Origin: Mesorhizobium sp. B2-4-3
GTDB lineage: Bacteria > Pseudomonadota > Alphaproteobacteria > Rhizobiales > Rhizobiaceae
NCBI RefSeq assembly: GCF_006442815.1
Contig: NZ_VFVL01000002.1
Span: 186,001-250,000 of the forward strand
Length of the DNA stretch: 64,000 nucleotides
Direction of reading: 5' to 3'
In this document: piece by piece, positions 1-8,281 of the stretch
Layout of the letters: each line of letters begins with the position of its first letter
How positions within the stretch are numbered: the stretch's first letter is position 1
Notes under the pieces: model-generated
What the model was told of the DNA's origin: nothing
What the model saw: the letters and a program-made list of their open reading frames with translations, nothing else
Database searches by the model: none
Translations under genes and position numbers: made by a program

Positions 1-3
1 TTC

Positions 4-52
4 ATGCATGTCGTTATCGCAAAACCGCTGCACACTTTTGCGCGACATGCAT
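4..52. repeat. Mosaic palindromic repeat, ATGCATGTCG-arm type
   Basis: Outer arms ATGCATGTCG (4-13) and CGACATGCAT (43-52) enclose an inner stem CGCAAAA (18-24) / TTTTGCG (36-42) with the CCGCTGCACA core. The same arms recur at 46773-46821. It lies just downstream of the transglycosylase stop and may act as a 3' hairpin. Confidence 0.85.
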
Positions 53-81
53 TAGAAGGGTGCCCGGCGCTCCCGCGGGCC

Positions 82-1302
82 CTACTGCTTGCGGAGCCAT
101 TTGAGCACTTCCATGCTCGGATAGCCATCCTGGTTCAAGCCGACCTTGGCCTGATAGGCCATGATGGCGGCTTTCGAGCCATCGCCTATCTTGCCGTCGA
201 ACTTGCCGTCATAATAGCCGTGATCTGAAAGCCGCTTCTGCAGTTCCTGCCGTTCCTCGAAGCTGAGCTTGGTGAAAGGCCGCTGCCAGTCCTGCACCAG
301 GCCGGTGCCGCCGGCGATCTCGTCGGCCAGAAGGCCGACGGCCAAAGCGTATTTGTCGGCATTGTTGTAAGCCTTGATGACCGAGAAATTCCTGATCATC
401 AGGAAGGCGGGGCCGCCCCGGCCGTCCGGCACTTTCAGCGTCGCCTTGTCGGTCAGGTTCTTGAATGGCTTGCCGCTGGCCCTGACGACGCCGAGCGCCT
501 GCCATTGGGCGATCGTCTTTGCGCCGCCGGGCAGCTTGCCGGCTGGTATGGAGACCTCATACCCCCAGGTCTTGCCGGCCTGCCAGCCGTTCTTCTTGAG
601 CAGATTGGCGGACGTCGCCAGCGCGTCGGGGATCGAATTCCAGATGTCACGCTTGCCATTGCCGTCCATGTCGACCGCATAGCGCTGATAGCTGGTCGGG
701 ATGAACTGGGTCTGGCCCATCGCACCTGCCCAGGAGCCCATCAGATGGCTTTCGTCGATGTCGCCGGTCTGCAGGATCTTCAAGGCGGCGATCAGCTGGG
801 TACGGGCATATTTCGAGCGCTTCGGGTCGCCATAGGCGAGCGTCGCCAGCGAGCGGATGACGTTGCGCATGATGTCGTCGCGCTTGAGGATCTCGCCATA
901 GTTCGATTCCATCGACCAGATGGCGAGAAGAACATTGCGGTCGACGCCGAACCGCGCCTCGATGCGGTCGAGCCACGGTTTCCATTTCCTCGCCATCGCC
1001 TGGCCGTTGGCCACCGACTGGTCATGCACGCGGTTGTCGAAATAGTCCCAGGCGGGCGCGGTGAATTCCGGCTGGCTGCGGGCCTTTTCCAGCACGACCG
1101 GGTCGGGCTCGATGCCTCTCATGGACTGATCGTAAACAGCGCCCGAAACGCCGCCCGCCACCGCGGTGGCGCGGAAACCCGAGACCCACTGGCGGAATCC
1201 GGCATCGGCGAAAGCGGGTCCGGCAGGCATCAGCAAGGCCAGCGTCAGGCCGGCGGCAGTCGCCAGTGCCGTCAGGCGCCTCGCGGTGTTGCGAACGGAC
1301 AT
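82..1302 (-). CDS. Lytic murein transglycosylase, MltB-like, with C-terminal peptidoglycan-binding domain
   Basis: Periplasmic or membrane-associated enzyme that cleaves the MurNAc-GlcNAc bond of peptidoglycan to leave a 1,6-anhydro end. The 406-residue product starts with a signal peptide (hydrophobic run ALATAAGLTLALLMPAG, then AFADA). The SLT_2 catalytic domain carries IWSMESNYG with the catalytic Glu near residue 132, and the GAMGQTQFIPTSY motif of MltB proteins follows. The last ~60 residues (SFEERQELQKRLSDHGYYDGKFDG) are a PG_binding_1 domain. A strong Shine-Dalgarno GGAGG sits 5 nt before the second of two tandem ATGs (1302; the first is 1305). Divergent from galU, apparently monocistronic. 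The family assignment is firm; which MltB paralogue it is cannot be told. Confidence 0.9.
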   Translation of the reverse strand: MSVRNTARRLTALATAAGLTLALLMPAGPAFADAGFRQWVSGFRATAVAGGVSGAVYDQSMRGIEPDPVVLEKARSQPEFTAPAWDYFDNRVHDQSVANGQAMARKWKPWLDRIEARFGVDRNVLLAIWSMESNYGEILKRDDIMRNVIRSLATLAYGDPKRSKYARTQLIAALKILQTGDIDESHLMGSWAGAMGQTQFIPTSYQRYAVDMDGNGKRDIWNSIPDALATSANLLKKNGWQAGKTWGYEVSIPAGKLPGGAKTIAQWQALGVVRASGKPFKNLTDKATLKVPDGRGGPAFLMIRNFSVIKAYNNADKYALAVGLLADEIAGGTGLVQDWQRPFTKLSFEERQELQKRLSDHGYYDGKFDGKIGDGSKAAIMAYQAKVGLNQDGYPSMEVLKWLRKQ

Positions 1303-1441
1303 CATTTCCTCCTTCGTCAAATCAGGAAGGATCATTCAACGCCAAACCGGGTTAGTATTTAGTTTACCATAGGTGCCGCCGGGAACGAAAAGAGGTGTCG
1401 CGGCTTTTAGCTTTCACATTCAACTTTGGCCGTTCGGTAGT

Positions 1442-1484
1442 CCAACATCCCGGCGTGAAAATGATTTCGGCGTGAAAATGTTGG
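1442..1484. promoter_or_regulatory. Nested direct and inverted repeat upstream of galU
   Basis: Two perfect 13-bp copies of CGGCGTGAAAATG (1451-1463 and 1468-1480), 17 bp apart, lie inside an inverted repeat CCAACAT (1442-1448) / ATGTTGG (1478-1484). The block is 60-100 bp before the galU start, in the intergenic region it shares with the divergent transglycosylase. An operator for one or both genes is an inference. Confidence 0.4.
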
Positions 1485-1543
1485 GGGGGATTGCGGAGCG
1501 TGCCGCCGAGCGGATAATTGGCCGAAACGCAGGGGGTGTCAGC

Positions 1544-2449
1544 ATGAAGCGCGTTCGCAAGGCAGTTTTCCCGGTCGCCGGCCTCGGCACGCGGTTTCTT
1601 CCGGCCACCAAGGCCATTCCGAAGGAAATGCTCACCGTCGTCGACCGGCCGGTCATCCAATATGTGGTCGATGAGGCGCGCGAGGCCGGCATCGAGCATT
1701 TCATCTTCGTGACCGGTCGCAACAAGGCGGTCATCGAGGACCATTTCGACGTCCAGTTCGAGCTGTATGACACGCTGGCCCAGCGCGGCAAGGACGACCA
1801 GCTCGCCCGCCTGCAACGGCTGCAGCCGGCGCCGGGACAGACAAGCTTCACGCGCCAGCAGGTGCCGATGGGCCTCGGCCACGCCGTCTGGTGCGCCCGC
1901 GAGCTGGTGGGCGACGAACCGTTCGCGCTGCTTTTGCCGGACATGATCATGCAGTCGGAAAAAAGCTGCATGAAGGACATGGTCGAGCTTTATGCCGAGA
2001 CCGGCAACAACATCATCGCCGTGCAGGAATGCGACCCGGCGGAGGCGCATAAATACGGCATTGTCGGCCGCGGCGAGGACACGCATCACGGCTTCCGCAT
2101 CACCGGCATGGTGGAGAAGCCGAAGCAGGGCACAGCGCCCTCCAACCTCTTCATCAACGGCCGCTACATCCTGCAGCCGGAGATCTTCGGCATCCTGGAA
2201 AGCCAGGAACGCGGCGCCGGCAACGAGATCCAGCTGACCGACGCGATGCTGAAGCTGGAGAGAAAGCAGCCCTTCTACGGCTATCACTACAAGGGGCGCA
2301 CTTTCGACTGCGGCTCGCCGGAAGGTTTCGTCGAGGCCAATGTGGCCTTCGCGCTCTGGCGCAGCGACATGAACGGAAGCATGGCCGGCGTCATCCGCAC
2401 GCTGCTCGATGAAGTGCAGCCGTCGGAACGGCGCGGGGCGGCATCCTAA
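1544..2449 (+). CDS. galU: UTP-glucose-1-phosphate uridylyltransferase
   Basis: Cytoplasmic enzyme making UDP-glucose from UTP and glucose-1-phosphate, the precursor for exopolysaccharide, LPS and cyclic glucans (called exoN in Sinorhizobium). The 301-residue protein opens with the nucleotidyltransferase signature [18 protein letters not shown] at residues 13-30; VEKP and GNEIQLTDA motifs are typical of GalU. The chosen ATG has AGGGGGTG upstream and gives the canonical [13 protein letters not shown] start; the open frame runs upstream to 1373 without family similarity. Full length. It is the only gene on this strand before kdsD, so no operon is evident. Confidence 0.95.
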   Translation: MKRVRKAVFPVAGLGTRFLPATKAIPKEMLTVVDRPVIQYVVDEAREAGIEHFIFVTGRNKAVIEDHFDVQFELYDTLAQRGKDDQLARLQRLQPAPGQTSFTRQQVPMGLGHAVWCARELVGDEPFALLLPDMIMQSEKSCMKDMVELYAETGNNIIAVQECDPAEAHKYGIVGRGEDTHHGFRITGMVEKPKQGTAPSNLFINGRYILQPEIFGILESQERGAGNEIQLTDAMLKLERKQPFYGYHYKGRTFDCGSPEGFVEANVAFALWRSDMNGSMAGVIRTLLDEVQPSERRGAAS

Positions 2450-2532
2450 GTCGTTAGCCAAGGCCGAACGCGCTTCGTCAATCCTATGGTCTGCTGGTCT
2501 GCGCGTCTGCTCCGCCCGTGGATGACAAAGCG

Positions 2533-4335
2533 TCAGCGCTGGACCTTCAGGCCGAGATAGACGCTGTTGGTCGTATAGTCGCGTCCAGGCAGGTTGCTGG
2601 TCAGCTTCTCCGTCCTCACCCTGGTGGTGACCCCGGCATAACGGTTCAACCACCAGGTCAGTCCGGCCTCGGCGCTCAGGATCAAATCGTGGCCGTCGGA
2701 GCCGGTGTAATCGCGCCAGTCGAGGCCCAGTGCCGAGTTCGCCGTCAGATTGGCGCGGATCTGGCGCTCGCCGGTCAGACGGCCGGAATAGAGGATATCG
2801 CCGCTCTCGTTGGCCGTCGTGGTTGTCTCGACGCTGGTCTTGCCGGTCAGGCCGATAGTGGTGCCGCGCTCGGGCGACCATTTGAGGTCGGCGTTGATGC
2901 TCGGACCCGCCACCGCCGGAAGGCGGTTGTCGTCGATCGCTTCGCGCAGCCAGCCGACGGAAAATTCGCCGGACAGCTTCTCGCCCATGTCGAGCTCGAG
3001 GCCGGCGCGCGCGCCAAGCCTGGTCGAGGATCGCTCGAAGCCGTCGGTGTCGACGCGCAGGTCATAGAGGCGCCGCCCGGCCTCGACTTCCGTGAACGGC
3101 GTCAGCGCCGGCGAGATCTGGTAACCGGTGCGCAAGGTCGCGGTGTAGAGCGTGGAGTCGCGATCCTTCTGCGAAACGGTGGTGCCGTCGGAGAGCTCGG
3201 CATCGCCGTAGAAATCATGCGAGACCGCGCCGGTCAGCGCGTAGCGCATCTTGCCGACAGTTTTTTCGAGACCGAGGCTGCCGTCGACGGTCTGGCGCAG
3301 CGGCTGCTGGGTGACACCGGCGATCGCATCCGGCGAGGAGGCCGATTCGGGCGCGGCTTCATAGCCCAGCTTGGCGATGGCGCGCAGCTCGTTGTCGAGG
3401 TCGACATTGAGCTGGCCCTCGATACGGCCCTGCGCGTCGTTGATCTTCTGGCCAGAGACGGTGTTGCGGAACTGGCCGTAGCCGGTGATCAAGGCTGAAT
3501 TCTCGCGCCAGTCGGAGGTCGCGGTGAAACGCAGCGCCGTCTCGGACAGAACCGCCGATTTGCCGGTGCTGCTGGAATCGGCATTGGATGTGGCCGTGAA
3601 GCCTTGCTCAAGCGTCGGCCGGAAGAGAAAAGTGCCGACCTTGACGCCCGGCGCGGCGAAGGGATCGTCCTCCGGCTTGACCTTCTGGCCTTCGATGGAT
3701 GCGGTGCGCTCCTGGCCCGGGTCGAGCTTCTGCTTGTCGACGCTGTCGATGGTGACGGCACGGCGGTTGCTGCCGTCATTGTCGTCGGTGGCGGTGGCGT
3801 CGGTCCGGTTGCCTGTGCCGGCGGTCGCGGCGGTGGTCGTGCCGTCGGTAGCCTCGCCCGTCTTCTTCTTGGTCTTCTTCTTGTCGGCGGTCTTGGTGTT
3901 CGACTTGGCGTCAGCCTTGGCGTCTTGGGCACGCTGCTTTGCCGTCGAAGGTCGGCGGGGTTTTACCGGGGCCTTCGTGTCGGCCAATGGATCGTCCGTA
4001 GCCTGCGGCTGGTCGAAGATGCTGTCCGTCGCGCCCGCCTGATCGTCATCGGGAACGGCGCCGGGGCTTGACGGCTGGTAGGTTGTCGATGCCGTGTCCT
4101 GAACGGCCGCGGGCGCGGGCGCGTTCTGATCCAGCGACCCTTGCGCCCTCAGTTGCCTGGCCTTGCGCTGCTGGTCGGCGAGTATGGCCGATTCGGAGAC
4201 CTCGCCGCGCAGCTCGGTTTCCTGCGAAAATGCCGGCGCGGGACGCAGCAAGGCAAGCGCGCTTACCGTCAGCAGCAGTGCCGCAACGGCAATGCCGCTT
4301 CGACCGATTTTCGTTTCAGACTGGCCCCCGGACAT
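2533..4335 (-). CDS. Outer-membrane beta-barrel protein with long Lys/Thr-rich periplasmic linker
   Basis: About 600 residues. A signal peptide (IAVAALLLTVSALALL ... AFS) is followed by a Gln/Arg-rich segment, then a low-complexity stretch (roughly residues 110-200) rich in Pro, Lys, Asp and Thr, including KKKTKKKTG and TTTAATAGTG runs. The C-terminal ~370 residues are a series of amphipathic strands (for example ALITGYGQFRNTV, ALTPFTEVEAGRRLYDLRVD) ending in SVYLGLKVQR, as expected of a beta-barrel of the BBP2/DUF560-like kind. GTG codons at 4341 and 4344 precede the ATG used here. No partner genes are adjacent; the substrate is unknown. The barrel call rests on strand pattern only. Confidence 0.75.
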   Translation of the reverse strand: MSGGQSETKIGRSGIAVAALLLTVSALALLRPAPAFSQETELRGEVSESAILADQQRKARQLRAQGSLDQNAPAPAAVQDTASTTYQPSSPGAVPDDDQAGATDSIFDQPQATDDPLADTKAPVKPRRPSTAKQRAQDAKADAKSNTKTADKKKTKKKTGEATDGTTTAATAGTGNRTDATATDDNDGSNRRAVTIDSVDKQKLDPGQERTASIEGQKVKPEDDPFAAPGVKVGTFLFRPTLEQGFTATSNADSSSTGKSAVLSETALRFTATSDWRENSALITGYGQFRNTVSGQKINDAQGRIEGQLNVDLDNELRAIAKLGYEAAPESASSPDAIAGVTQQPLRQTVDGSLGLEKTVGKMRYALTGAVSHDFYGDAELSDGTTVSQKDRDSTLYTATLRTGYQISPALTPFTEVEAGRRLYDLRVDTDGFERSSTRLGARAGLELDMGEKLSGEFSVGWLREAIDDNRLPAVAGPSINADLKWSPERGTTIGLTGKTSVETTTTANESGDILYSGRLTGERQIRANLTANSALGLDWRDYTGSDGHDLILSAEAGLTWWLNRYAGVTTRVRTEKLTSNLPGRDYTTNSVYLGLKVQR

Positions 4336-4495
4336 CGTCACCACTGCTTGCGCGGCGCGGTTGCGCCATACTTACCGAACCGTAAATGCGGATGGTTAAC
4401 GGAGGGTTGAGACGGGAGCTCCGGAACCGCCCGGATCGGCAGGTCGCGGCAATTCTGTTGGACAGGGGCGCGGCAAAGCGCTAATCGCTTGCGCC

Positions 4496-5497
4496 ATGCA
4501 CGCGGGGTCCCCAGAAAGAGAGCAGCCGGACAGGCAGGCTGCGATCGAATCGGCGCTGAGAACGGTGGCGACGGAGCAGGCCGGCGTGGCGGCCCTGGCC
4601 GCCGCGCTCGCAAACGGGCTGGCCGAGCCTTTTGCCGCCGCGATCGACCTGATCTCGCGGATCGAGGGCCGCGTCATCGTCACCGGCGTCGGCAAGAGCG
4701 GCCATATCGGCTCCAAGATCGCCGCGACGCTTGCCTCGACCGGCACGCCAGCCTTTTTCGTCCATCCGGCCGAGGCCAATCACGGCGATCTCGGCATGAT
4801 CGCCCGGGATGACGCCATCATCGCCATGTCGTGGTCGGGCGAGAGCAAGGAATTGATGGGCATCGTCGCCTATTCGAGGCGCTTCTCCATCCCCTTGATC
4901 GCCATCACTTCGGGCGAGAACTCGGCGCTGGCGCGGGCGGCCGATGTCGTGCTGCTCCTGCCGGCGGTGCCGGAGGCCTGTCCGCACGGGCTGGCGCCGA
5001 CAACGTCGGCCTTGCTGCAACTCGTCATGGGCGATGCGCTGGCGATCGCGCTGCTCGAGGCGCGGGGCTTCACGCCGGACCATTTCCGCACCTTCCACCC
5101 GGGCGGGCAGCTTGGCGCCAATCTGACCCAGCTGCGCGAAATCATGCATGTCGGCGAACGGCTGCCGCTGGTGCCGTCGGGCACAGGCATGCGCGAGGCG
5201 ATCCTGGAGCTGTCGCGCAAGGGCTTCGGCTGCGTGGCAATCACCGCCGCCGACGGCGCGCTGGTCGGCATCATCACCGACGGCGATATTCGCCGCCATA
5301 TCGGCAACGACATTCTGACGATGAGCGTCGATCAGGTGATGACCAAGAAGCCGAAGACGGCAAGCCCGGACACGCTGGTCGCGACGGCGCTGCAGACGAT
5401 CAACACATCCGCCATCACCAGCCTGATGGTGATCGAGAGCGGACGCCCGGTCGGGCTCGTCCATCTGCATGACCTGCTGCGCATTGGCGCAGCCTGA
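4496..5497 (+). CDS. kdsD: Arabinose-5-phosphate isomerase, KpsF/GutQ (KdsD) family
   Basis: Converts D-ribulose-5-phosphate to D-arabinose-5-phosphate, the first step of KDO synthesis for LPS inner core. The 333-residue protein has an N-terminal SIS domain (VIVTGVGKSGHIGSKIAATLASTGTPAFFVHPAEA, residues ~60-95; SWSGESKE; FHPGGQLG) and two C-terminal CBS motifs (IMHVGERLPLVPSG... and VMTKKPKTASPDTL...). Length and order match the family. There is no clear Shine-Dalgarno, but ATG 4496 is the first start in frame. Its 3' end abuts the convergent nfeD gene (6 nt apart). Confidence 0.93.
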   Translation: MHAGSPEREQPDRQAAIESALRTVATEQAGVAALAAALANGLAEPFAAAIDLISRIEGRVIVTGVGKSGHIGSKIAATLASTGTPAFFVHPAEANHGDLGMIARDDAIIAMSWSGESKELMGIVAYSRRFSIPLIAITSGENSALARAADVVLLLPAVPEACPHGLAPTTSALLQLVMGDALAIALLEARGFTPDHFRTFHPGGQLGANLTQLREIMHVGERLPLVPSGTGMREAILELSRKGFGCVAITAADGALVGIITDGDIRRHIGNDILTMSVDQVMTKKPKTASPDTLVATALQTINTSAITSLMVIESGRPVGLVHLHDLLRIGAA

Positions 5498-5503
5498 GAA
5501 AGA

Positions 5504-5968
5504 TCAAACGGCCTCGACAGTCAGCTCCAGGTCGGAGTCGGCGGCGCCCGTCACGCGCACCCGCGTGCCGGCCGGGAGATCGGGACCAGCGACCCGCCAC
5601 AGCGTGTCGCCGAGCTTGATGCGGCCGCGGCCGTCCTTGATCGGCTCGGCCAGCGTCGCCAGCTTGCCGACCATCTGCGCGCCGCGGCGGTTGAGCAGCG
5701 GCTGGTCGGCGTCGCCGTGGCGGCCGCCTACAAGTTTCTTGCCTATGAAGGCCGAAATCAGCGACAGGATCAGGAACGCCAGCACCTGCACCTGCCAGGT
5801 CCAGAAAGCCGCATCCCAGATCGCCAGCGACACGGCGCCGACGATAAGCGCGGCGATGCCGATCCACAGCATGAAGACGCCCGGCGCAACGATCTCCATC
5901 ACCAGGAGCACGAAGCCCAGAACCATCCAGTTCCACGGGCCGAGCTCGGAAACGACACGGTCGAACAT
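5504..5968 (-). CDS. NfeD-like membrane protein
   Basis: 154 residues. Two or three hydrophobic segments (WNWMVLGFVLLVMEIVAPGVFMLWIGIAALIVGAVSL; FWTWQVQVLAFLILSLISAFIG) are followed by a soluble C-terminal OB-fold-like domain (GRGRIKLGDTLWRVAGPDLPAGTRVRVTGA) typical of short NfeD (NfeD1b). These proteins pair with stomatin/SPFH proteins in membrane quality control. It lies 20 bp downstream of the SPFH gene on the same strand, so the two are an operon. Confidence 0.88.
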   Translation of the reverse strand: MFDRVVSELGPWNWMVLGFVLLVMEIVAPGVFMLWIGIAALIVGAVSLAIWDAAFWTWQVQVLAFLILSLISAFIGKKLVGGRHGDADQPLLNRRGAQMVGKLATLAEPIKDGRGRIKLGDTLWRVAGPDLPAGTRVRVTGAADSDLELTVEAV

Positions 5969-5988
5969 GGGAGCAGCCTCCTATGATC

Positions 5989-6939
5989 TCAGTTTTCGTT
6001 CGGCCGAACCAGCGGCGGCCGTGCTGCCTGCCGCTGCGCCCCAGCCGTGCCTTCACTCCTGAAAACTTCCTTGGCGATCTCGCCGATGCCGCCGAGCGTT
6101 CCAATCAGCGACGAGGCTTCCAGCGGCATCAGCACCACCTTGCTGTTCGTGGCCGAACCGATCCTGGTCAGCGCCTCGGTGTATTTCTGGGCGATGAAGT
6201 AGTTGAGCGCCTGGACGTCGCCCTTGGCGATGGCTTCCGACACGACTTGCGTCGCCTTGGCCTCCGCTTCGGCCGAGCGCTCGCGCGCCTCGGCGTCGCG
6301 GAAGGCTGCTTCCCTGCGGCCCTCGGCCTCGAGGATCTGCGACTGCTTGAGGCCTTCGGCGGCCAGGATCTGGGCGCGCTTGTTGCGCTCGGCCGTCATC
6401 TGGCGGCCCATCGATTCGATGAGATTGGCCGGCGGATTGATGTCCTTGATCTCGACGCGGGTGATCTTGATGCCCCACGGATGCGCCGCCTCGTCGACGA
6501 CGCGCAACAGGCGCTCGTTGATGGCGTCGCGGTTGGACAGCAATTCATCGAGGTCCATCGAGCCCATGACGGTACGGATGTTGGTCATGGTCAGGTTGAG
6601 AATGGCGTTCTGCAGCCCTGCCACCTGATAAGCGGCCTGCGCGGCATTGAGTATCTGGTAGAAGGCGATGCCGTCGACACCGACGATGGCGTTGTCGCGG
6701 GTGATGATCTCCTGCGTCGGCACGTCGAGCACCTGCTCCATCATGTTCATTTTGGCGCCGACGCGCTCGAAGATGGGGTTGATGATGTTCAGGCCAGGCG
6801 TCAGCGTCTTGGTGTACCGGCCGAAGCGTTCCACCGTGTAATTGTAACCTTGCGGCACCGTCTTGATGCCTTTGAAAAGAAGGATGATGACCAGGAAGAC
6901 AAGAACAATGATGGCAATATCGAAACCGCTGAAGCCCAT
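5989..6939 (-). CDS. SPFH/stomatin-like membrane protein (QmcA type)
   Basis: 316 residues: one N-terminal membrane anchor ([21 protein letters not shown]), an SPFH/Band 7 domain ([29 protein letters not shown] ... [16 protein letters not shown]), then an Ala/Glu-rich coiled coil ([39 protein letters not shown]) and a C-terminal tail. It forms oligomeric scaffolds at the inner membrane and is usually encoded with NfeD, as here. The upstream 135 bp before hemH would hold the promoter. QmcA rather than HflK/HflC, because it is single, paired with nfeD and lacks a partner SPFH gene. Confidence 0.88.
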   Translation of the reverse strand: MGFSGFDIAIIVLVFLVIILLFKGIKTVPQGYNYTVERFGRYTKTLTPGLNIINPIFERVGAKMNMMEQVLDVPTQEIITRDNAIVGVDGIAFYQILNAAQAAYQVAGLQNAILNLTMTNIRTVMGSMDLDELLSNRDAINERLLRVVDEAAHPWGIKITRVEIKDINPPANLIESMGRQMTAERNKRAQILAAEGLKQSQILEAEGRREAAFRDAEARERSAEAEAKATQVVSEAIAKGDVQALNYFIAQKYTEALTRIGSATNSKVVLMPLEASSLIGTLGGIGEIAKEVFRSEGTAGAQRQAARPPLVRPNEN

Positions 6940-7074
6940 TTCGTTTCTCCCTCAATAGGCACCGACTTCACGGAATCACTTAAGTGTGTTTCCGCAACGT
7001 TACAATCAGGTGATCGCTAATATTGGTTAGCGGAGGCTTTTGCGCACCGGTTTCAAGCCTGTCGGTGAAGCCGG

Positions 7075-8139
7075 TCACACCCAGCCGGAAAGCTCGCGCC
7101 GCGCCAGCGCTTCGATGACCGCCATGCCCTCGGCGCTGTCGTTGAGACAGGGGATATGGGCGAAGTTCTTGCCGCCGGCGTGATGGAAGGTTTCGGCCGC
7201 CTCGCGGCCGATCTCGTCCAGCGTCTCGATGCAGTCGACGGAGAAGCCCGGGTTGACGACGGCAATCGACTTCACGCCGTCCTTGGCCAGTTTCTCGACG
7301 GTGACGTCGGTATAGGGCTGCAGCCATTCCTGCGCGCCGAAACGCGACTGGAAGGTGTTGATGAGCTTGTTCTCGTCCCAGCCGAGGCGCGCGCGCAGCA
7401 GCTTTGTCGTTTCCAGGCAATGCGCCCGGTATGGATCGCCCTTGTCGGAATAGGGTTTCGGGATGCCGTGATAGGAGGCGATCACCACCTCAGGCTCGAA
7501 ATCAAGCGTTGCGATGTGCTTCTCAATCGAGCGGGCGAGCGCCTCGATATAGACGGGCTCGGCGTAATAGGGCGGCACGCTGCGGATTGCCGGCGCGTGC
7601 CGGATCTTCATCAGCGCGCGGAACAGCTGGTCGTTCGCGGTCGCCGTCGTCGTCGCCGAATATTGCGGGTAGAGCGGGAACGAAAGGATGCGCTCGCAAC
7701 CCTGCTCGACCAGCCTGCGGGCGACGCTTTCCGTCGAGGGATTGCCGTAGCGCATCGCCCAATCGACCACCACATAGGGCAGGTCGCCGAGCGCTGCCGC
7801 CAGCTTCTCACCTTGAGCGCGGGTAAATGTGCGCAGCGGCGACTCGTTCTTCTCCCGGTTCCAGATACGCGCGTAGTTGGCGCCGGATTTTTTCGGCCTT
7901 GTGGTCAGCACGAGGCCGTAGAGGATCGGATACCAGATCGCCTTGTTGAGCTCGATGACGCGCGGATCGGAGAGGAATTCCCGGAGATACCGCCACATCG
8001 GCTTGAAATCGGTGCCGTCCGGCGTGCCGAGATTGACCAGCATGATGCCGATCTTGCCCGTCCTGGCTGGCGCAACGCCCGCCGGCGGTGGGCCGGCGGC
8101 CCTTGCGGCTTTGGCATCGGTGGGGTTGGCAAGCGTCAT
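7075..8139 (-). CDS. hemH: Ferrochelatase
   Basis: Inserts Fe2+ into protoporphyrin IX, the last step of haem synthesis. 354 residues; family features include GIMLVNLGTPDGTD near residue 30, FPLYPQYSATTTA, the active-site region SYHGIPKPYSDKGDPY, and NPGFSVDCIETLDEI. The start at 8139 (MTLANPTDAK) has GGAGAC upstream; the open frame continues upstream to 8208 without similarity. Transcribed on its own between qmcA-nfeD and the 5'-nucleotidase. Confidence 0.95.
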   Translation of the reverse strand: MTLANPTDAKAARAAGPPPAGVAPARTGKIGIMLVNLGTPDGTDFKPMWRYLREFLSDPRVIELNKAIWYPILYGLVLTTRPKKSGANYARIWNREKNESPLRTFTRAQGEKLAAALGDLPYVVVDWAMRYGNPSTESVARRLVEQGCERILSFPLYPQYSATTTATANDQLFRALMKIRHAPAIRSVPPYYAEPVYIEALARSIEKHIATLDFEPEVVIASYHGIPKPYSDKGDPYRAHCLETTKLLRARLGWDENKLINTFQSRFGAQEWLQPYTDVTVEKLAKDGVKSIAVVNPGFSVDCIETLDEIGREAAETFHHAGGKNFAHIPCLNDSAEGMAVIEALARRELSGWV

Positions 8140-8236
8140 GAAAAGTCTCCGGTAGCGCCGCGAAACTAGCGATGCCCTGCCGGTTTTCAATGCTGCGTCT
8201 GGCCGCACCTTATCGTGTTTGGCACCGGAAAAGGAA

Positions 8237-8260
8237 CACCCGCCCGTTTCCGGGCGGGTG
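8237..8260 (-). terminator. Rho-independent-type hairpin after the 5'-nucleotidase gene
   Basis: CACCCGCCCG (8237-8246) and CGGGCGGGTG (8251-8260) form a 10-bp perfect stem with a 4-nt loop. On the minus strand it is followed by a T-rich TTCCTTTTCC, 20 bp past the stop codon. Confidence 0.7.
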
Positions 8261-8281
8261 CCATGAATTCCGGGTGGCCGC

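Noticed and set aside
505..1362. Long plus-strand open frame antisense to the transglycosylase
   Set aside because: High-GC shadow frame with no recognisable domain; codon pattern belongs to the opposite strand. The same applies to the long antisense frames over the OMP, pepF, hss, flhA and flgK genes.
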